Made by a program: the position numbers and the translations under genes. Positions 26,928 to 39,815 of a DNA stretch of 64,000 nucleotides are shown one piece after another; positions within the stretch are counted from its first letter, which is position 1, and each line of letters opens with the position of its first letter. The notes beneath the pieces were generated by a model. The model was not told the origin of the DNA. It did no database searches and saw only the letters and a list, made by a program, of their open reading frames with translations. This DNA is from an uncultured Pelagibacteraceae bacterium (GTDB lineage: Bacteria; Pseudomonadota; Alphaproteobacteria; Pelagibacterales; Pelagibacteraceae), in the NCBI GenBank assembly GCA_902588585.1, contig CACIPQ010000001.1, positions 1-64,000 on the forward strand, given 5' to 3'.

Positions 26928-27799
26928 TAATAACTTCTATCTGTTATAAAGTTGACCGTTCGAATAAGTTTATCTGACCTTTTTCCATATTTTTTTAATT
27001 TTTTTATTATCGTTTTTTTTAGTTTAAAAGCAAATTCTAGTGTCTTATTATATCCCAGTAAATCCACAATTGTTGACTTACCCTTTTTTTTATCCTTTTT
27101 AACCTGTTTTCCAACATCTTTCTTAGTCCCTTTTATGTCTAAAAAATCATCTATAATCTGAAATAATAGTCCTAACTGTTCTCCTATAAAACACATTTCT
27201 CTTTTTGTTTTGTTGTTTGCTCCTGCAATGATAGCTGGTGCCAAACAGCAAAATTCAAATAATTTTCCAGTCTTTTTTTTTTGCATTTCAACAATCTTGG
27301 ATATGCTTACTTTTCTTTTTTCATAACTTAAATCTAAAAACTGTCCTCCCGCTATACCTGAGTGACCAACACATTCTGCTAACTTTTTCAAAAGCACAAT
27401 TTTTTTATTTGTGTGAATGTTATAATTTTTTTCTGCAATCATTTCGAAAGCAATTGTTAATAAAGAATTCCCAGAAAGAATTGCTGTTGATTCTCCAAAT
27501 TTTATATGACTGGCAGGCTTGCCTCTTCTTAGCCTATCATTATCCATGCAAGGTAAATCATCATGAATGAGTGAATATGAGTGTATACATTCAACTGCGC
27601 CACAAGCATTAATAACATCTTTTTTTTTTAAATTAAAAATTTCTGATGTATTTAAAATAACTGTTGATCTTATTTTTTTTCCTCCAAACAAAACTCCATA
27701 TTTCATTGGAGCTATAAGTTCGGAGTGTCCTTGTTGGTTAAAATAATATTTTAAAAATCTATCAAGAGTTTTGGCATTTTTGTTAATTGTATTAAGCAT
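26927..27799 (-). CDS. ispA: Farnesyl/geranyl diphosphate synthase
   Basis: 290 residues, short-chain prenyltransferase. The first Asp motif is [19 protein letters not shown], with the two-residue insertion typical of bacterial FPP synthases. The second is [27 protein letters not shown] is the entry block. The C-terminus is shortened and lysine-rich compared with E. coli IspA. It lies between xseB and dxs and supplies C15 units to IspB. Confidence 0.94.
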   Translation of the reverse strand: MLNTINKNAKTLDRFLKYYFNQQGHSELIAPMKYGVLFGGKKIRSTVILNTSEIFNLKKKDVINACGAVECIHSYSLIHDDLPCMDNDRLRRGKPASHIKFGESTAILSGNSLLTIAFEMIAEKNYNIHTNKKIVLLKKLAECVGHSGIAGGQFLDLSYEKRKVSISKIVEMQKKKTGKLFEFCCLAPAIIAGANNKTKREMCFIGEQLGLLFQIIDDFLDIKGTKKDVGKQVKKDKKKGKSTIVDLLGYNKTLEFAFKLKKTIIKKLKKYGKRSDKLIRTVNFITDRSY

Positions 27800-27804
27800 C
27801 TAAT

Positions 27805-28020
27805 CTATTTTTTCTTTCCTGCAGATTGTATTCTATTTAGTTTTTCCTTGAGTAGAGAATTTACGTGCTCATTTAAAGACAAAAGTCTCTTATAGTCACT
27901 TTCACACTCTGCAAAGTTGGTTTCATTGCTTTCCAATTTCTGAAGAATTTCAAATATTTCTGATTTTGCCTCGTTTATTGATTTACTTTTAATATCAGGT
28001 GGAATATTTTTTGTTTTCAT
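27805..28020 (-). CDS. xseB: Exodeoxyribonuclease VII small subunit
   Basis: The Met at 28020 (MKTKNIPPDIKSKS) gives 71 residues, the usual size; the track's longer start runs across the divergent spacer. The family core is SINEAKSEIFEILQKLESNETNFAECESDYKRL read as two helices. The order xseB-ispA-dxs supports the call. The large subunit gene is not in the window. Only 21 bp separate it from the divergent sua5 gene. Confidence 0.85.
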   Translation of the reverse strand: MKTKNIPPDIKSKSINEAKSEIFEILQKLESNETNFAECESDYKRLLSLNEHVNSLLKEKLNRIQSAGKKK

Positions 28021-28041
28021 TAAAAATATAATAATCTTAAT

Positions 28042-28998
28042 ATGAAAAATATCTATCCAAATATATATCAAAATTCACCAAAAAATTTGAATAAAGCAAA
28101 AAATTTTTTAAAAAAAAACATGATTATTGCCGTTCCAACTGAGACCGTTTATGGATTGGCAGGTAACGCTTATTCCTACAATGCAATTAAAAAAATATAT
28201 AGCTTAAAAAAAAGACCTAAAAAAAATCCTTTAATTATTCACTACGACAATTTAAAAAAACTAAAAAAAGATGCTTATATAAATGATGATTTTTTAAAAC
28301 TTTATAAAAAATTTTGTCCAGGACCTCTGACTTTTATTTTAAAAAAAAGAAAAGATTCCAAAATAAGTTCTTTAGCAAATGCAAATTTAAATACATTAGC
28401 TGTAAGATTTCCAGGTCACAGAATTGCAAAAAAATTACTAAAAAAACTAAGTTTCCCTCTAGCTATGCCAAGTGCAAACATGTCTTCTGCTTTAAGCCCA
28501 ATAAATGCTCTGGATGTAATTGATGAGTTTGGAAAAAATATTAATTTTATAATAGATGGAGGAAAATCAAAAATTGGATTGGAATCTACAGTTATAAATT
28601 TAGTTAAAGATATAAGAATAACTAGGCCTGGAGCAATCAATAAAAAAGACCTTAGTAAAGTTTTAGGAAAAAAAATATCAACAATAAAAAAAGTCAGCAA
28701 AATCTACTCTCCAGGCATGTTAAAAAAACACTATTCTCCAGGAATACCTATTGCTTTGAATTGTAAAACTGCAGGCAATAAAGACGCATTTATTGTTTTT
28801 GGAAAAAAATATAAAAGAGGTAAAAACATTTTCAATTTAAGCTACAAGGGAAATTTAAAGGAAGCTGGAAAAAATTTATATAAAACAATGAGAAAAATAA
28901 AAAATTTAAATTTCAAAAAGATACGGGTTGTAAAAATTCCCAACAAAGATATAGGGATTGCAATAAATGATAGATTAATAAAAGCATCAAATAAATGA
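28042..28998 (+). CDS. sua5: L-threonylcarbamoyladenylate synthase (Sua5 type)
   Basis: 318 residues: a YrdC domain followed by a C-terminal Sua5 domain. Visible blocks are AVPTETVYGLAGNAYS, YSLKKRPKKNPLIIHY, CPGPLTFIL, LAVRFPGH, AMPSANMSS and the GLESTVINL/TRPGAI pair. It makes threonylcarbamoyl-AMP for the t6A37 modification of tRNAs reading ANN codons. The last four bases overlap the ABC ATPase start (ATGA), although the functions seem unrelated. Confidence 0.94.
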   Translation: MKNIYPNIYQNSPKNLNKAKNFLKKNMIIAVPTETVYGLAGNAYSYNAIKKIYSLKKRPKKNPLIIHYDNLKKLKKDAYINDDFLKLYKKFCPGPLTFILKKRKDSKISSLANANLNTLAVRFPGHRIAKKLLKKLSFPLAMPSANMSSALSPINALDVIDEFGKNINFIIDGGKSKIGLESTVINLVKDIRITRPGAINKKDLSKVLGKKISTIKKVSKIYSPGMLKKHYSPGIPIALNCKTAGNKDAFIVFGKKYKRGKNIFNLSYKGNLKEAGKNLYKTMRKIKNLNFKKIRVVKIPNKDIGIAINDRLIKASNK

Positions 28999-29717
28999 CG
29001 ATTGAAATAAAAAATCTAAATAAAAATTATAATAATATTTTGGCAGTTAAAGATTTGAATTTTAAAATTAATAAAGGTTCTATAGTTGGACTTTTAGGGC
29101 CAAACGGTTGTGGTAAAACAACAACGATAGGTATGATGTTGGGATTAATAAAGCCTACTTCTGGTTCGGTTTTGATTAATGGTAAAAATATTGAGAACGA
29201 AAATGACAGAATAAAAATACTAGAAAAAGTGAATTTTATATCCCCTTATGTTGAACTACCAAAAAAGCTTACAATTGAGGAAAATCTTAAAGTTTATGGA
29301 AAAATGTATGGCGTCAATAATTTACAGAAAAAAATTTTAAATTTAATGGAACAACTAAATTTATTAGAGTTTAAAAAAAGAAAAACTGGGGAACTTTCCT
29401 CTGGGCAAAAAAATAGGGTCTCTCTTGCTAAAGCATTAATTAATGATCCTGAAATACTTCTTTTGGACGAACCCACAGCAAGTCTTGATCCAGATGTAGG
29501 TGATTATATTAGAACTTATATAGAAGATTTTGCTTCAAAAAAAGGTACAACTATTCTATTAGCTTCTCACAATATGAATGAAGTTGAAAGACTTTGCAGT
29601 GAAGTAATGATGATGAAAAAAGGTAAAATAATAGATAAAGGAACTTGTAGTAATTTAATAAATAAACATGGAAGAAAAAATTTAGAAGAAACTTTTTTAA
29701 AAATAGTTAGAGAATAA
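28995..29717 (+). CDS. ABC-2 type exporter ATP-binding protein
   Basis: 240-residue ATPase. Walker A is GPNGCGKTT, the signature is LSSGQKNR, Walker B is ILLLDEP followed by TASLDPDVG, and the switch His is in LLASHNMNEVERL. The DrrA/CcmA-like class of single-domain exporters fits best. Its start overlaps sua5 by four bases. The permease begins one base after its stop and a GT17 glycosyltransferase follows, suggesting export of a glycosylated or lipid-linked product. Confidence 0.93.
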   Translation: MTIEIKNLNKNYNNILAVKDLNFKINKGSIVGLLGPNGCGKTTTIGMMLGLIKPTSGSVLINGKNIENENDRIKILEKVNFISPYVELPKKLTIEENLKVYGKMYGVNNLQKKILNLMEQLNLLEFKKRKTGELSSGQKNRVSLAKALINDPEILLLDEPTASLDPDVGDYIRTYIEDFASKKGTTILLASHNMNEVERLCSEVMMMKKGKIIDKGTCSNLINKHGRKNLEETFLKIVRE

Positions 29718-29718
29718 T

Positions 29719-30510
29719 ATGAGACTTCACAGAATGTTAGCATTATCTATGCGCCATCTTTATTTGATCAAAGGATCTTTTCCAAGAATCCTAGATCTTA
29801 TTTATTGGCCAACAATTCAGATAATTCTCTGGGGATTTATTTCACAGTTTTTTACCATGTACAGCGATTATTATAATAATACTATTGGTGTTATTTTAAG
29901 TTGTGCAATTCTCTATGATTTTTTATTTCGGGCAAGCATAAGCTTCAACATGTTATTTTTAGAAGAAATATGGAGTAGAAATTTTACTAATCTATTCGTT
30001 GCGCCATTGAAGATAAGTGAAATTATAACAGCACTGACCTCTACAGCTTTAGTAAGAACTTTAATTGGGATAATTCCAGCAATAGCTCTTATGAGTCCAC
30101 TATTTGGAGTTTCTTTGCTAGAAATGGGACCGCCGCTGTTTTTGCTTTTTTTAAGTTTATATCTTTTTGGAACAACATTGGGCCTGCTTGTTAGTTCGGG
30201 TCTCTTAAGATTCGGCCCAGCATTTGAAAATACTGCTTGGTCATCTCTTTTTCTTTTAGCTCCACTAGGTTGTGTTTATTATCCATTATCAATTTTACCT
30301 GAATGGCTGCAAATATTGGCTAAAGGTTTGCCATTAGTCTATATATTCGAGGAAGCAAGATCTATTTTAGTAAATAATGTAGTAGACTATAAAAATATTA
30401 TGAATGCACTAATTTTAAATTTATTTTATTTTGTTGGTGCAATCATTGTTTTTTATTTAGCTTTTTATGGAGCTCGAAAAAAAGGCACATTAGTTAATAT
30501 GGGTGAATAA
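29719..30510 (+). CDS. ABC-2 type exporter permease
   Basis: 263 residues with about six membrane helices. The ABC-2 region is recognisable by IQIILWGFISQF near the start, the long hydrophobic stretch LLEMGPPLFLLFLSLYLFGT and the CVYYPLSILPEWLQ motif in the last third, which is characteristic of this superfamily. It pairs with the upstream ATPase. Substrate is unknown. Confidence 0.9.
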   Translation: MRLHRMLALSMRHLYLIKGSFPRILDLIYWPTIQIILWGFISQFFTMYSDYYNNTIGVILSCAILYDFLFRASISFNMLFLEEIWSRNFTNLFVAPLKISEIITALTSTALVRTLIGIIPAIALMSPLFGVSLLEMGPPLFLLFLSLYLFGTTLGLLVSSGLLRFGPAFENTAWSSLFLLAPLGCVYYPLSILPEWLQILAKGLPLVYIFEEARSILVNNVVDYKNIMNALILNLFYFVGAIIVFYLAFYGARKKGTLVNMGE

Positions 30511-30513
30511 TCA

Positions 30514-31305
30514 ATGGCTTTGTACGACTGCTTTATGTATTGCGATGAGGATTTATTATTAGATTTAAGATTAAATATTCTAAATAATTATGTAGATTAT
30601 TTCGTTTTGGTCGAAGGGAAAAAGGATCATCAAGGAAAACCAAGAAGCTTAAATTTTGATATAAAAAAGTTTGATAAGTTTAAACACAAAATAAGATATA
30701 TAGTTGCCGATAATTTTCCAAAAAGTGATTACACTTGGGACCTTGAACATTATCAAAGGCATTGTATTTTAAAAGGTGTAGAGGACTCTTCTAAAGATGA
30801 TGTTATTATAATATCTGATGTAGACGAAATACCCAATCCTGAAGCAATAAAAAAGTTTTCTTCCAAAAATAAATATGGAATATTTGTCCAAAAAAATTTT
30901 TATTATAAATTGAACTTGATAGATAAAGGTAATTTTTGGAACGGATCAAAAATTTGTGTAAAAAAATACCTTAAGTCACCAAACTGGTTAAGATATAAAG
31001 TTAAAACAAAGAAATATCCTTTTTATAGAATTGATAAACCTAGGCCTGCACAAATTATTGAGAATGGGGGTTGGCATTTTTCATTTTTGAAAACTCCTGG
31101 CGGCATAGCCAAAAAATTAAATTCATATGCTCATAAAGAATATAATAAACCAGAATTTAAAGATGAAAAGACTATTGGTGAAAAAATTAAAAATAAGAAA
31201 GATTTATTTAACAGAAAAGTAGTTTTGCAGAGAGTAGATATAGATGAAACTTATCCCGGGTACATCTTAAAAAATAAGAATAAATACAAAGAATGGATTT
31301 TATAA
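30514..31305 (+). CDS. Glycosyltransferase family 17 protein
   Basis: 263 residues. The start YDCFMYCDEDLLLDLRLNIL, VEGKKDHQGKP, DYTWDLEHYQRHCI and IISDVDEIPNPEAI are the hallmark blocks of GT17, the family of the animal bisecting beta-1,4-GlcNAc transferase. DVDE near residue 102 should bind the metal-nucleotide sugar. GGWHFSFLKTPGGIAKKL is another conserved patch. It has no membrane anchor. It follows the exporter by 3 bp and ends 24 bp from tRNA-Arg. It likely decorates a surface glycan; acceptor unknown. Confidence 0.85.
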   Translation: MALYDCFMYCDEDLLLDLRLNILNNYVDYFVLVEGKKDHQGKPRSLNFDIKKFDKFKHKIRYIVADNFPKSDYTWDLEHYQRHCILKGVEDSSKDDVIIISDVDEIPNPEAIKKFSSKNKYGIFVQKNFYYKLNLIDKGNFWNGSKICVKKYLKSPNWLRYKVKTKKYPFYRIDKPRPAQIIENGGWHFSFLKTPGGIAKKLNSYAHKEYNKPEFKDEKTIGEKIKNKKDLFNRKVVLQRVDIDETYPGYILKNKNKYKEWIL

Positions 31306-31329
31306 ATTAGTTATTTTTTATTAAATGTT

Positions 31330-31407
31330 TGGTGGGCCGTGGAGAATTCGAATCCCCAACCTCTGCGTCCGAAGCGCAGCGCTCTATCCAGTTGAAGCTA
31401 ACGGCCC
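31330..31407 (-). tRNA. tRNA-Arg (anticodon UCG)
   Basis: On the minus strand the acceptor GGGCCGT pairs with ACGGCCC, followed by A and an encoded CCA. The anticodon stem CTGCG/CGCAG encloses CTTCGGA, giving TCG. The T arm GGGGA-TTCGAAT-TCTCC fits. The coordinates include CCA. No repeat of its 3' end was found nearby. Confidence 0.95.
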
Positions 31408-31415
31408 GTCCGAAT

Positions 31416-31421
31416 ATAATA
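31416..31421 (-). promoter_or_regulatory. -10 element for tRNA-Arg
   Basis: TATTAT on the minus strand ends 8 bases before the tRNA 5' end, the same spacing as the tRNA-Leu TATAAT. Both leaders end in GAC before the mature end. Confidence 0.4.
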
Positions 31422-31436
31422 CTTTTAAATTATTAA

Positions 31437-32417
31437 ATGAATAAAACAATAACATTTTTTGCTAAAGATCTTGATAAAAAGATAAGATTGGACAAATTTT
31501 TAACAAAAAATCTAAAAACGTTTACCAGATCTCAAATCAAAAAAATTATTCTCTCTAAAAACATTAAAGTTAATAAAAAAACAATTGTTTCTCCTTCAGA
31601 AAAAATAAATGAAAATGATTCAATTGAAGTAAATATTCCAGAACAAAAAACAGATGATATTAAACCAAAAAAAATGAAGATTGATATTGTGTATGAAGAC
31701 AAAGAAATAGTTGTGATAAATAAGCCTAGCGGTCTAGTTGTACACCCTGGGGCCGGTAATAAAGAAGAGACTTTAGTTAATGGCTTACTTTATATTTACA
31801 AAAATAATTTATCAAATTTAAATGGGGAATTTAGACCGGGCATAGTTCACAGGATAGACAAAGATACTAGTGGGATAATAGTGGTAGCAAAAAATAATCA
31901 AGCACACTCTAATTTGTCTGAACAATTTAGTAATCACACTATAAAAAGAAAATATATAGCATTAATTTGGGGAGTGGTTAGGCCTCTTAGCGGAAAGATT
32001 TCAACTCTAATATCAAGGAGCAAAAAGAATAGACAGCTTATGTCTGTAAGTGAACATTCGGGAAAAAAAGCAGTTACTAATTACAAAACTTTAAAAGTTT
32101 ATAATTTAAAAGAAATACCAAAAATTAGTTTGGTAGAATGTGTTTTGGAAACAGGAAGGACGCATCAAATAAGAGTCCATTTATCCTTCAAAGGAAATCC
32201 TTTAATTGGTGATAAAAAGTATGGAAAGAAAAAAACAAAATTTAGAAAAATAAATGATAAATTTGAGAAGATACTTTCTAATTTTGACAGACAAGCTTTG
32301 CATGCAAAAAGTCTAGGCTTGGTTCATCCAACAAAAAACAAATTTCTTAATTTTGAATCAAAATTACCTTATGATTTTAAAAAAATGCTAGACTTTCTTG
32401 ACAAATTTAGTAATTGA
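31437..32417 (+). CDS. rluD: Ribosomal large subunit pseudouridine synthase, RluD-like
   Basis: 326 residues. An N-terminal S4 RNA-binding domain (RLDKFLTKNLKTFTRSQIKK) is followed by the RluA-family catalytic domain. The catalytic Asp is in GIVHRIDKDTSGIIVVAK near residue 141. GLVVHPGAG, ALIWGVV and LETGRTHQIRVHL are also present. RluD-type enzymes modify helix 69 of 23S rRNA. The subfamily assignment rests on overall plan and on the rpoH neighbour, an arrangement common in Alphaproteobacteria. Confidence 0.92.
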   Translation: MNKTITFFAKDLDKKIRLDKFLTKNLKTFTRSQIKKIILSKNIKVNKKTIVSPSEKINENDSIEVNIPEQKTDDIKPKKMKIDIVYEDKEIVVINKPSGLVVHPGAGNKEETLVNGLLYIYKNNLSNLNGEFRPGIVHRIDKDTSGIIVVAKNNQAHSNLSEQFSNHTIKRKYIALIWGVVRPLSGKISTLISRSKKNRQLMSVSEHSGKKAVTNYKTLKVYNLKEIPKISLVECVLETGRTHQIRVHLSFKGNPLIGDKKYGKKKTKFRKINDKFEKILSNFDRQALHAKSLGLVHPTKNKFLNFESKLPYDFKKMLDFLDKFSN

Positions 32418-32448
32418 AGAATTTTAATTAATAAATATATATACAACC

Positions 32449-35446
<2,998 letters not shown>

Positions 35447-35447
35447 T

Positions 35448-36779
35448 TTATTTTATTGATTTTTTAATTATTTTTATACATTTTAAAATTAGACTTCTAT
35501 CATGTGACTCTGCCATAATCCTAATTTTTGGTTCAGTTCCAGATTTTCTAACTAAAATTCTTCCGTTATATCCCATAAGTTTATTCGCTTTTTTTATTGC
35601 ATTTTTACATTTATTTTTATTAATTATGTTCTTATCTTTCACAAAAATATTCTCCAAAATTTGAGGCAAAGGTTTAAAAACATTTAATAACTTGCTAGCT
35701 TTTTTTCCCTTTCTTAAAGAAAACAAAACTTCTAATGCAACCATCAATCCATCGCCTGTTGTTGCGAATTTACCCAGAATTATATGTCCTGACTGTTCAC
35801 CACCTAGATTAAAGTTAAATTTCTTCATTTTTTCCTTAACATATCTATCTCCTACCTTAGATCTAAAAAATCTTATTTTTTCATTCTTTAAAAATTTTTC
35901 TAAACCATAATTAGACATTAAGGTTCCAATTACGCCGCCTCTTAAAATTTTTTTTGATTTCCATCTGTGAGCAAGCATAGCAATAATCTGATCTCCATCT
36001 ACAATTTTGCCCTTTTCATCGCACATAATAATTCTGTCAGCATCTCCATCGAAAGCAATTCCAACATGGGCATTAAATTTTTTGACTACCGACTTGATTT
36101 TAGCTGGGTAAGTTGAACCACATTTTTCATTAATGTTAAAGCCATTGGGCTTTACACCAATAGAAATAACTTTTGCCCCAAGTTCTTTTAATAGTTTTGG
36201 AGCAGCTTTATAACAGGCTCCGTTAGCACAATCTAAAACTATTTTTGTTCCTCTCAAGTGAAAATTTTTTGGAAAATTATTTTTTAATATTTTGATATAT
36301 CTATCGTTTCCATCTTCTAATCGTTTAACTCTGCCCAGTAATTTAGGATTGGTAAGTTGTTTGGTATTTTTAGCATCTATTAATTTTTCAATCTTCTTTT
36401 CTATTTGATCTGATAACTTCATTCCGTCTGGACCAAACAATTTAAGACCATTGTCGTGATAAGGGTTGTGGGATGCAGTAATCATAATTCCCATATTTGC
36501 TTTCATTGATTTTGTTAGCATTGCTAGTCCATTGGTTGGTAAAGGACCTAATGTAAAAACATGCATACCGCCTGAAACCAAACCCGATACCAAAGCAGGT
36601 TCCAAAGTATATCCAGACAACCTTGTATCTTTTGCAATGATTGCAATCTGTTTAGATTTTTTTTGATTTTTAAAATAAGTACCAGATGCTAAACCAAATT
36701 TAAAAAACTTCTCTCCGGTAATATTGCCTTGATTAACAGTTCCTCTGATGCCATCTGTACCAAAATATTTATTTTTCAT
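35448..36779 (-). CDS. glmM: Phosphoglucosamine mutase
   Basis: 443 residues. YFGTDGIRGTVN at the start, phosphoserine loop ITASHNPYHDNGLKLFG, metal loop GIAFDGDADRII, sugar loop NLGGEQSGHII and phosphate loop VRKSGTEPKIRIM are all present. It converts glucosamine-6-phosphate to glucosamine-1-phosphate for peptidoglycan and lipid A. It begins at the last base of the folP stop. Confidence 0.97.
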   Translation of the reverse strand: MKNKYFGTDGIRGTVNQGNITGEKFFKFGLASGTYFKNQKKSKQIAIIAKDTRLSGYTLEPALVSGLVSGGMHVFTLGPLPTNGLAMLTKSMKANMGIMITASHNPYHDNGLKLFGPDGMKLSDQIEKKIEKLIDAKNTKQLTNPKLLGRVKRLEDGNDRYIKILKNNFPKNFHLRGTKIVLDCANGACYKAAPKLLKELGAKVISIGVKPNGFNINEKCGSTYPAKIKSVVKKFNAHVGIAFDGDADRIIMCDEKGKIVDGDQIIAMLAHRWKSKKILRGGVIGTLMSNYGLEKFLKNEKIRFFRSKVGDRYVKEKMKKFNFNLGGEQSGHIILGKFATTGDGLMVALEVLFSLRKGKKASKLLNVFKPLPQILENIFVKDKNIINKNKCKNAIKKANKLMGYNGRILVRKSGTEPKIRIMAESHDRSLILKCIKIIKKSIK

Positions 36780-37840
36780 TAATTTAATAATATTTTTTCA
36801 AATACCATAATTCCTTGCTTCACTTCTTTTACATTGTGTACTCTGAAGATCTGCACGCCTTGTGATAATAAAAAAAGAACTGAAGCTAATGTTCCTCCTG
36901 TTCTGTCTTTGCTATCGTACTCTCCGGATATTTGATTAATAAATCTTTTTCTTGAAGTTCCAATCAAAATAGGAAAGCCAAGACTATGAAACAAAGATAT
37001 CTTTGAAATTAAAGTCAAATTATGTTTCAAAGTTTTACCAAAACCAATGCCCGGATCCACAATAATTTTATTGTTTTTAAACTTTTGTTTTATGCTGTTT
37101 TCAAAAAAATCATAAATATCTAACAAAACATTTTTATACTGCGGATTGTTTTGCATAGTATTAGGGGTTCCCTGCATATGGTGTAAAACTTTTGAAACTT
37201 TAGAATTTTTTAACTTTAATAATGAAAATCTATCATAATTAAATCCTGAAACATCGTTTATTAAATCTACACCATGTTTTAAACTTTTAACCATTATATC
37301 AGATTTTCGTGTATCTACAGATAAACAGACTGATTTATATTTTTTTTTGAAATTTTTTAAAACATTTTGAATTCTTTTCCACTCATTTTTTGAAGATATG
37401 GTTTTAGAGCCCGGACGTGTTGACTCACCACCCACATCAATAATTGTTGCTCCAGATTCAATCATATTTGAAATCTGTTTTAACGCTCTACTCTTACTAT
37501 TGAATTTGCCTCCATCAGAAAAGCTATCAGGGGTTAAATTGAGGATGCCCATAATAGAGGGTTCAGAAAAATTAACATTTTTTAAAAAATTTTTTCTCTT
37601 TAAAATGATTTTTTTTATATCTTTTTTAACAATTTTTTTTATATTTTTTTTAAGTTTATTAATGTTTTTAAAGTGAATTAAATCGCTTTTTACTCTATTT
37701 TTTTCTCTAGTAAAAATTTCAATTTTATCAAAGGCTAGATCTTTTTTACCATTTAAAGGAAGAGCTTTCTTAGATTGCAAAAGAATTCTTGCGACTCTTC
37801 CATGATAAAAATTACACGCCCTCGTGTAATACTTTCTCAT
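36779..37840 (-). CDS. folP: Dihydropteroate synthase with N-terminal extension
   Basis: 353 residues. The catalytic barrel begins near residue 95 with IMGILNLTPDSFSDGGKF, followed by GATIIDVGGESTRPGSK, LINDVSGFN, HHMQGTPNTMQ, DPGIGFGKTLKHNL and GTSRKRFI. It joins pABA to the pterin in folate synthesis. The first 95 residues are an extra, highly basic region (MRKYYTRACNFYHGRVARIL and lysine-rich repeats) not found in short FolP proteins such as that of E. coli. Its role is unknown. The gene is 10 bp from the ftsH stop. Confidence 0.94.
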   Translation of the reverse strand: MRKYYTRACNFYHGRVARILLQSKKALPLNGKKDLAFDKIEIFTREKNRVKSDLIHFKNINKLKKNIKKIVKKDIKKIILKRKNFLKNVNFSEPSIMGILNLTPDSFSDGGKFNSKSRALKQISNMIESGATIIDVGGESTRPGSKTISSKNEWKRIQNVLKNFKKKYKSVCLSVDTRKSDIMVKSLKHGVDLINDVSGFNYDRFSLLKLKNSKVSKVLHHMQGTPNTMQNNPQYKNVLLDIYDFFENSIKQKFKNNKIIVDPGIGFGKTLKHNLTLISKISLFHSLGFPILIGTSRKRFINQISGEYDSKDRTGGTLASVLFLLSQGVQIFRVHNVKEVKQGIMVFEKILLN

Positions 37841-37850
37841 GATTTCTTTA

Positions 37851-39749
37851 TTATAGTGCTGGTTTTGGTTTTAAACCAATAGAATCTATAGCTGAAGAAG
37901 CCTTATCGTCAGCTGCTTCTTCTTCTTTTCTTGACAGCTTAGTGGGTTGAATATTTTTTAAAATTAAATCTCTAATTTCATCACCAGTTAAAGTTTCATA
38001 TACAAGCAATGCTTTTGCAAGTTTGTGAAGATCGTCTATTTTTTCAGTTAAAACCTGTTTTGCTCTATCGTAACTAGTATTAATAATTTTTTTAACTTCA
38101 AAATCTACTTTTTTGGCAGTGTCTTCTGACATGTGTTGTTGTCTTGTTATCTGTCTACCAAGAAACACTTCGTCTTCGTTCTCTCCATACGCTACTGGCC
38201 CAAGATCTTTGCTCATACCGTATCTGGTCACCATATTTTTTGCCATTTTAGTCGCCATATCAATATCAGATGATGCTCCGGAAGTTACTTTATCATGTCC
38301 AAAGATTATCTCTTCGGCAATTCTACCTCCCATTGCTACAGCAATATCTGAGTACATTTTTTCCCTTGTAACTGATAGCTGATCTCTTTCAGGTAATCTC
38401 ATTACCATACCTAATGCTCTACCCCTTGGTATAATAGTAGCTTTATGAATTGGATCAGATGCTTTTTCGTTTAAAGCAACTATAGCATGACCTCCTTCAT
38501 GATAGGCTGTTAATTTTTTCTCTTCTTCAGTCATTACCATTGATCTTCTTTCAGCTCCCATCATTACTTTGTCTTTTGCTTCCTCAACATCAGACATTGT
38601 AACAACTCTTTTATTTTTTCTAGCAGCCAATAAAGCTGATTCATTTACAAGATTAGCAAGATCAGCTCCAGAAAATCCTGGTGTTCCTCTTGCTATAGTT
38701 CTTAGCTTAACATCTGGTCCTGTGCTAATTTTTTTAATATGCACTTTAAGAATTGCTTCTCTTCCTAGAATATCTGGATTTGGAACAACAACTTGTCTGT
38801 CAAATCTTCCTGGTCTCAAAAGAGCTGGATCTAAAACGTCAGGTCTGTTTGTGGCTGCTATTAAAATAATACCCTCATTAGTGTCAAAACCATCCATTTC
38901 GACCAAAAGCTGATTTAAAGTTTGCTCTCTTTCATCATTACCACCACCTAAGCCTGCACCTCTACTTCTTCCAACAGCATCTATCTCATCTATAAAAATT
39001 ATGCACGGAGCATGTTTTTTTCCTTGTTCAAACATATCTCTGACTCTTGATGCACCAACACCAACAAACATTTCAACAAAGTCTGAACCTGAAATTGTAA
39101 AGAATGGAACGTTGGCTTCTCCTGCAATAGCTTTTGCTAGAAGTGTTTTTCCTGTTCCTGGAGGTCCAATTAATAAAGCACCTTTTGGTATCTTGCCACC
39201 TAATCTTCTAAATTTTTTTGGATCTTTTAAAAAATCAACAATCTCTTCAACTTCTTCTTTGGCTTCTTCAATTCCAGCCACATCATTGAATGTAACTTTT
39301 CCTTGAGCCTCACTAAGTAGTTTTGCTTTCGATCTTCCAAATCCCATTGCTCCGCCTCTGCCTCCTTGCATTTGGCGCATAAAAAATATCCATACTCCTA
39401 TTAAGAGCAACATTGGAAACCAAGATAAAAGCACTCCTAAAAGAGATGGCATTTTATCTTCTACTGGTGATGCAACGATACTAACGTTTTTTTCTGAAAG
39501 TTTGCTTACTAAGTCAGGATAGTTTGGTGAGTATGTTGTGAACTTAGAGCCATCAGATAAAATACCTTTAATATTATTTCCCTGAATCTCAACTTCAACA
39601 ACTCTTCCTGTATCAACTTCTTCTAAAAATTTTGAAAAAGCAATTTCATTATTTACCGAATTTGATTTATTTGGGTTTTGAAAAAGATTAAAAAGTCCTA
39701 CTGACAATAAGACTATTAAACCCCACATTAATAAATTTCTAAAGTTCAT
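37851..39749 (-). CDS. ftsH: ATP-dependent zinc metalloprotease FtsH
   Basis: 632 residues. Two membrane helices are visible (about 5-23 and 105-125) with a periplasmic loop between. The AAA domain has Walker A GPPGTGKT near 195, [12 protein letters not shown] and the second region of homology [14 protein letters not shown]. The zinc site is HEGGH near residue 417 (HEAGH in E. coli; the x positions vary). It degrades misassembled membrane proteins and, in E. coli, RpoH and LpxC. The 117 bp upstream is one of the longer gaps and carries a plausible promoter. Confidence 0.97.
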   Translation of the reverse strand: MNFRNLLMWGLIVLLSVGLFNLFQNPNKSNSVNNEIAFSKFLEEVDTGRVVEVEIQGNNIKGILSDGSKFTTYSPNYPDLVSKLSEKNVSIVASPVEDKMPSLLGVLLSWFPMLLLIGVWIFFMRQMQGGRGGAMGFGRSKAKLLSEAQGKVTFNDVAGIEEAKEEVEEIVDFLKDPKKFRRLGGKIPKGALLIGPPGTGKTLLAKAIAGEANVPFFTISGSDFVEMFVGVGASRVRDMFEQGKKHAPCIIFIDEIDAVGRSRGAGLGGGNDEREQTLNQLLVEMDGFDTNEGIILIAATNRPDVLDPALLRPGRFDRQVVVPNPDILGREAILKVHIKKISTGPDVKLRTIARGTPGFSGADLANLVNESALLAARKNKRVVTMSDVEEAKDKVMMGAERRSMVMTEEEKKLTAYHEGGHAIVALNEKASDPIHKATIIPRGRALGMVMRLPERDQLSVTREKMYSDIAVAMGGRIAEEIIFGHDKVTSGASSDIDMATKMAKNMVTRYGMSKDLGPVAYGENEDEVFLGRQITRQQHMSEDTAKKVDFEVKKIINTSYDRAKQVLTEKIDDLHKLAKALLVYETLTGDEIRDLILKNIQPTKLSRKEEEAADDKASSAIDSIGLKPKPAL

Positions 39750-39815
39750 CTTTTATATATAAATAAGTATTTTTTATAATTAAACAAGTACATACACGAG
39801 TTAATTTAACATTAA

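Noticed and set aside
27238-27570. Plus-strand 110-residue ORF and other ORFs over ispA
   Set aside because: Antisense to ispA, which carries both Asp-rich motifs.
31306-31329. Attachment-site duplication for tRNA-Arg
   Set aside because: I looked for the tRNA 3' end (TGGTGGGCCGT in plus orientation) at gene borders to its left and found no second copy; likewise none for tRNA-fMet to its right.
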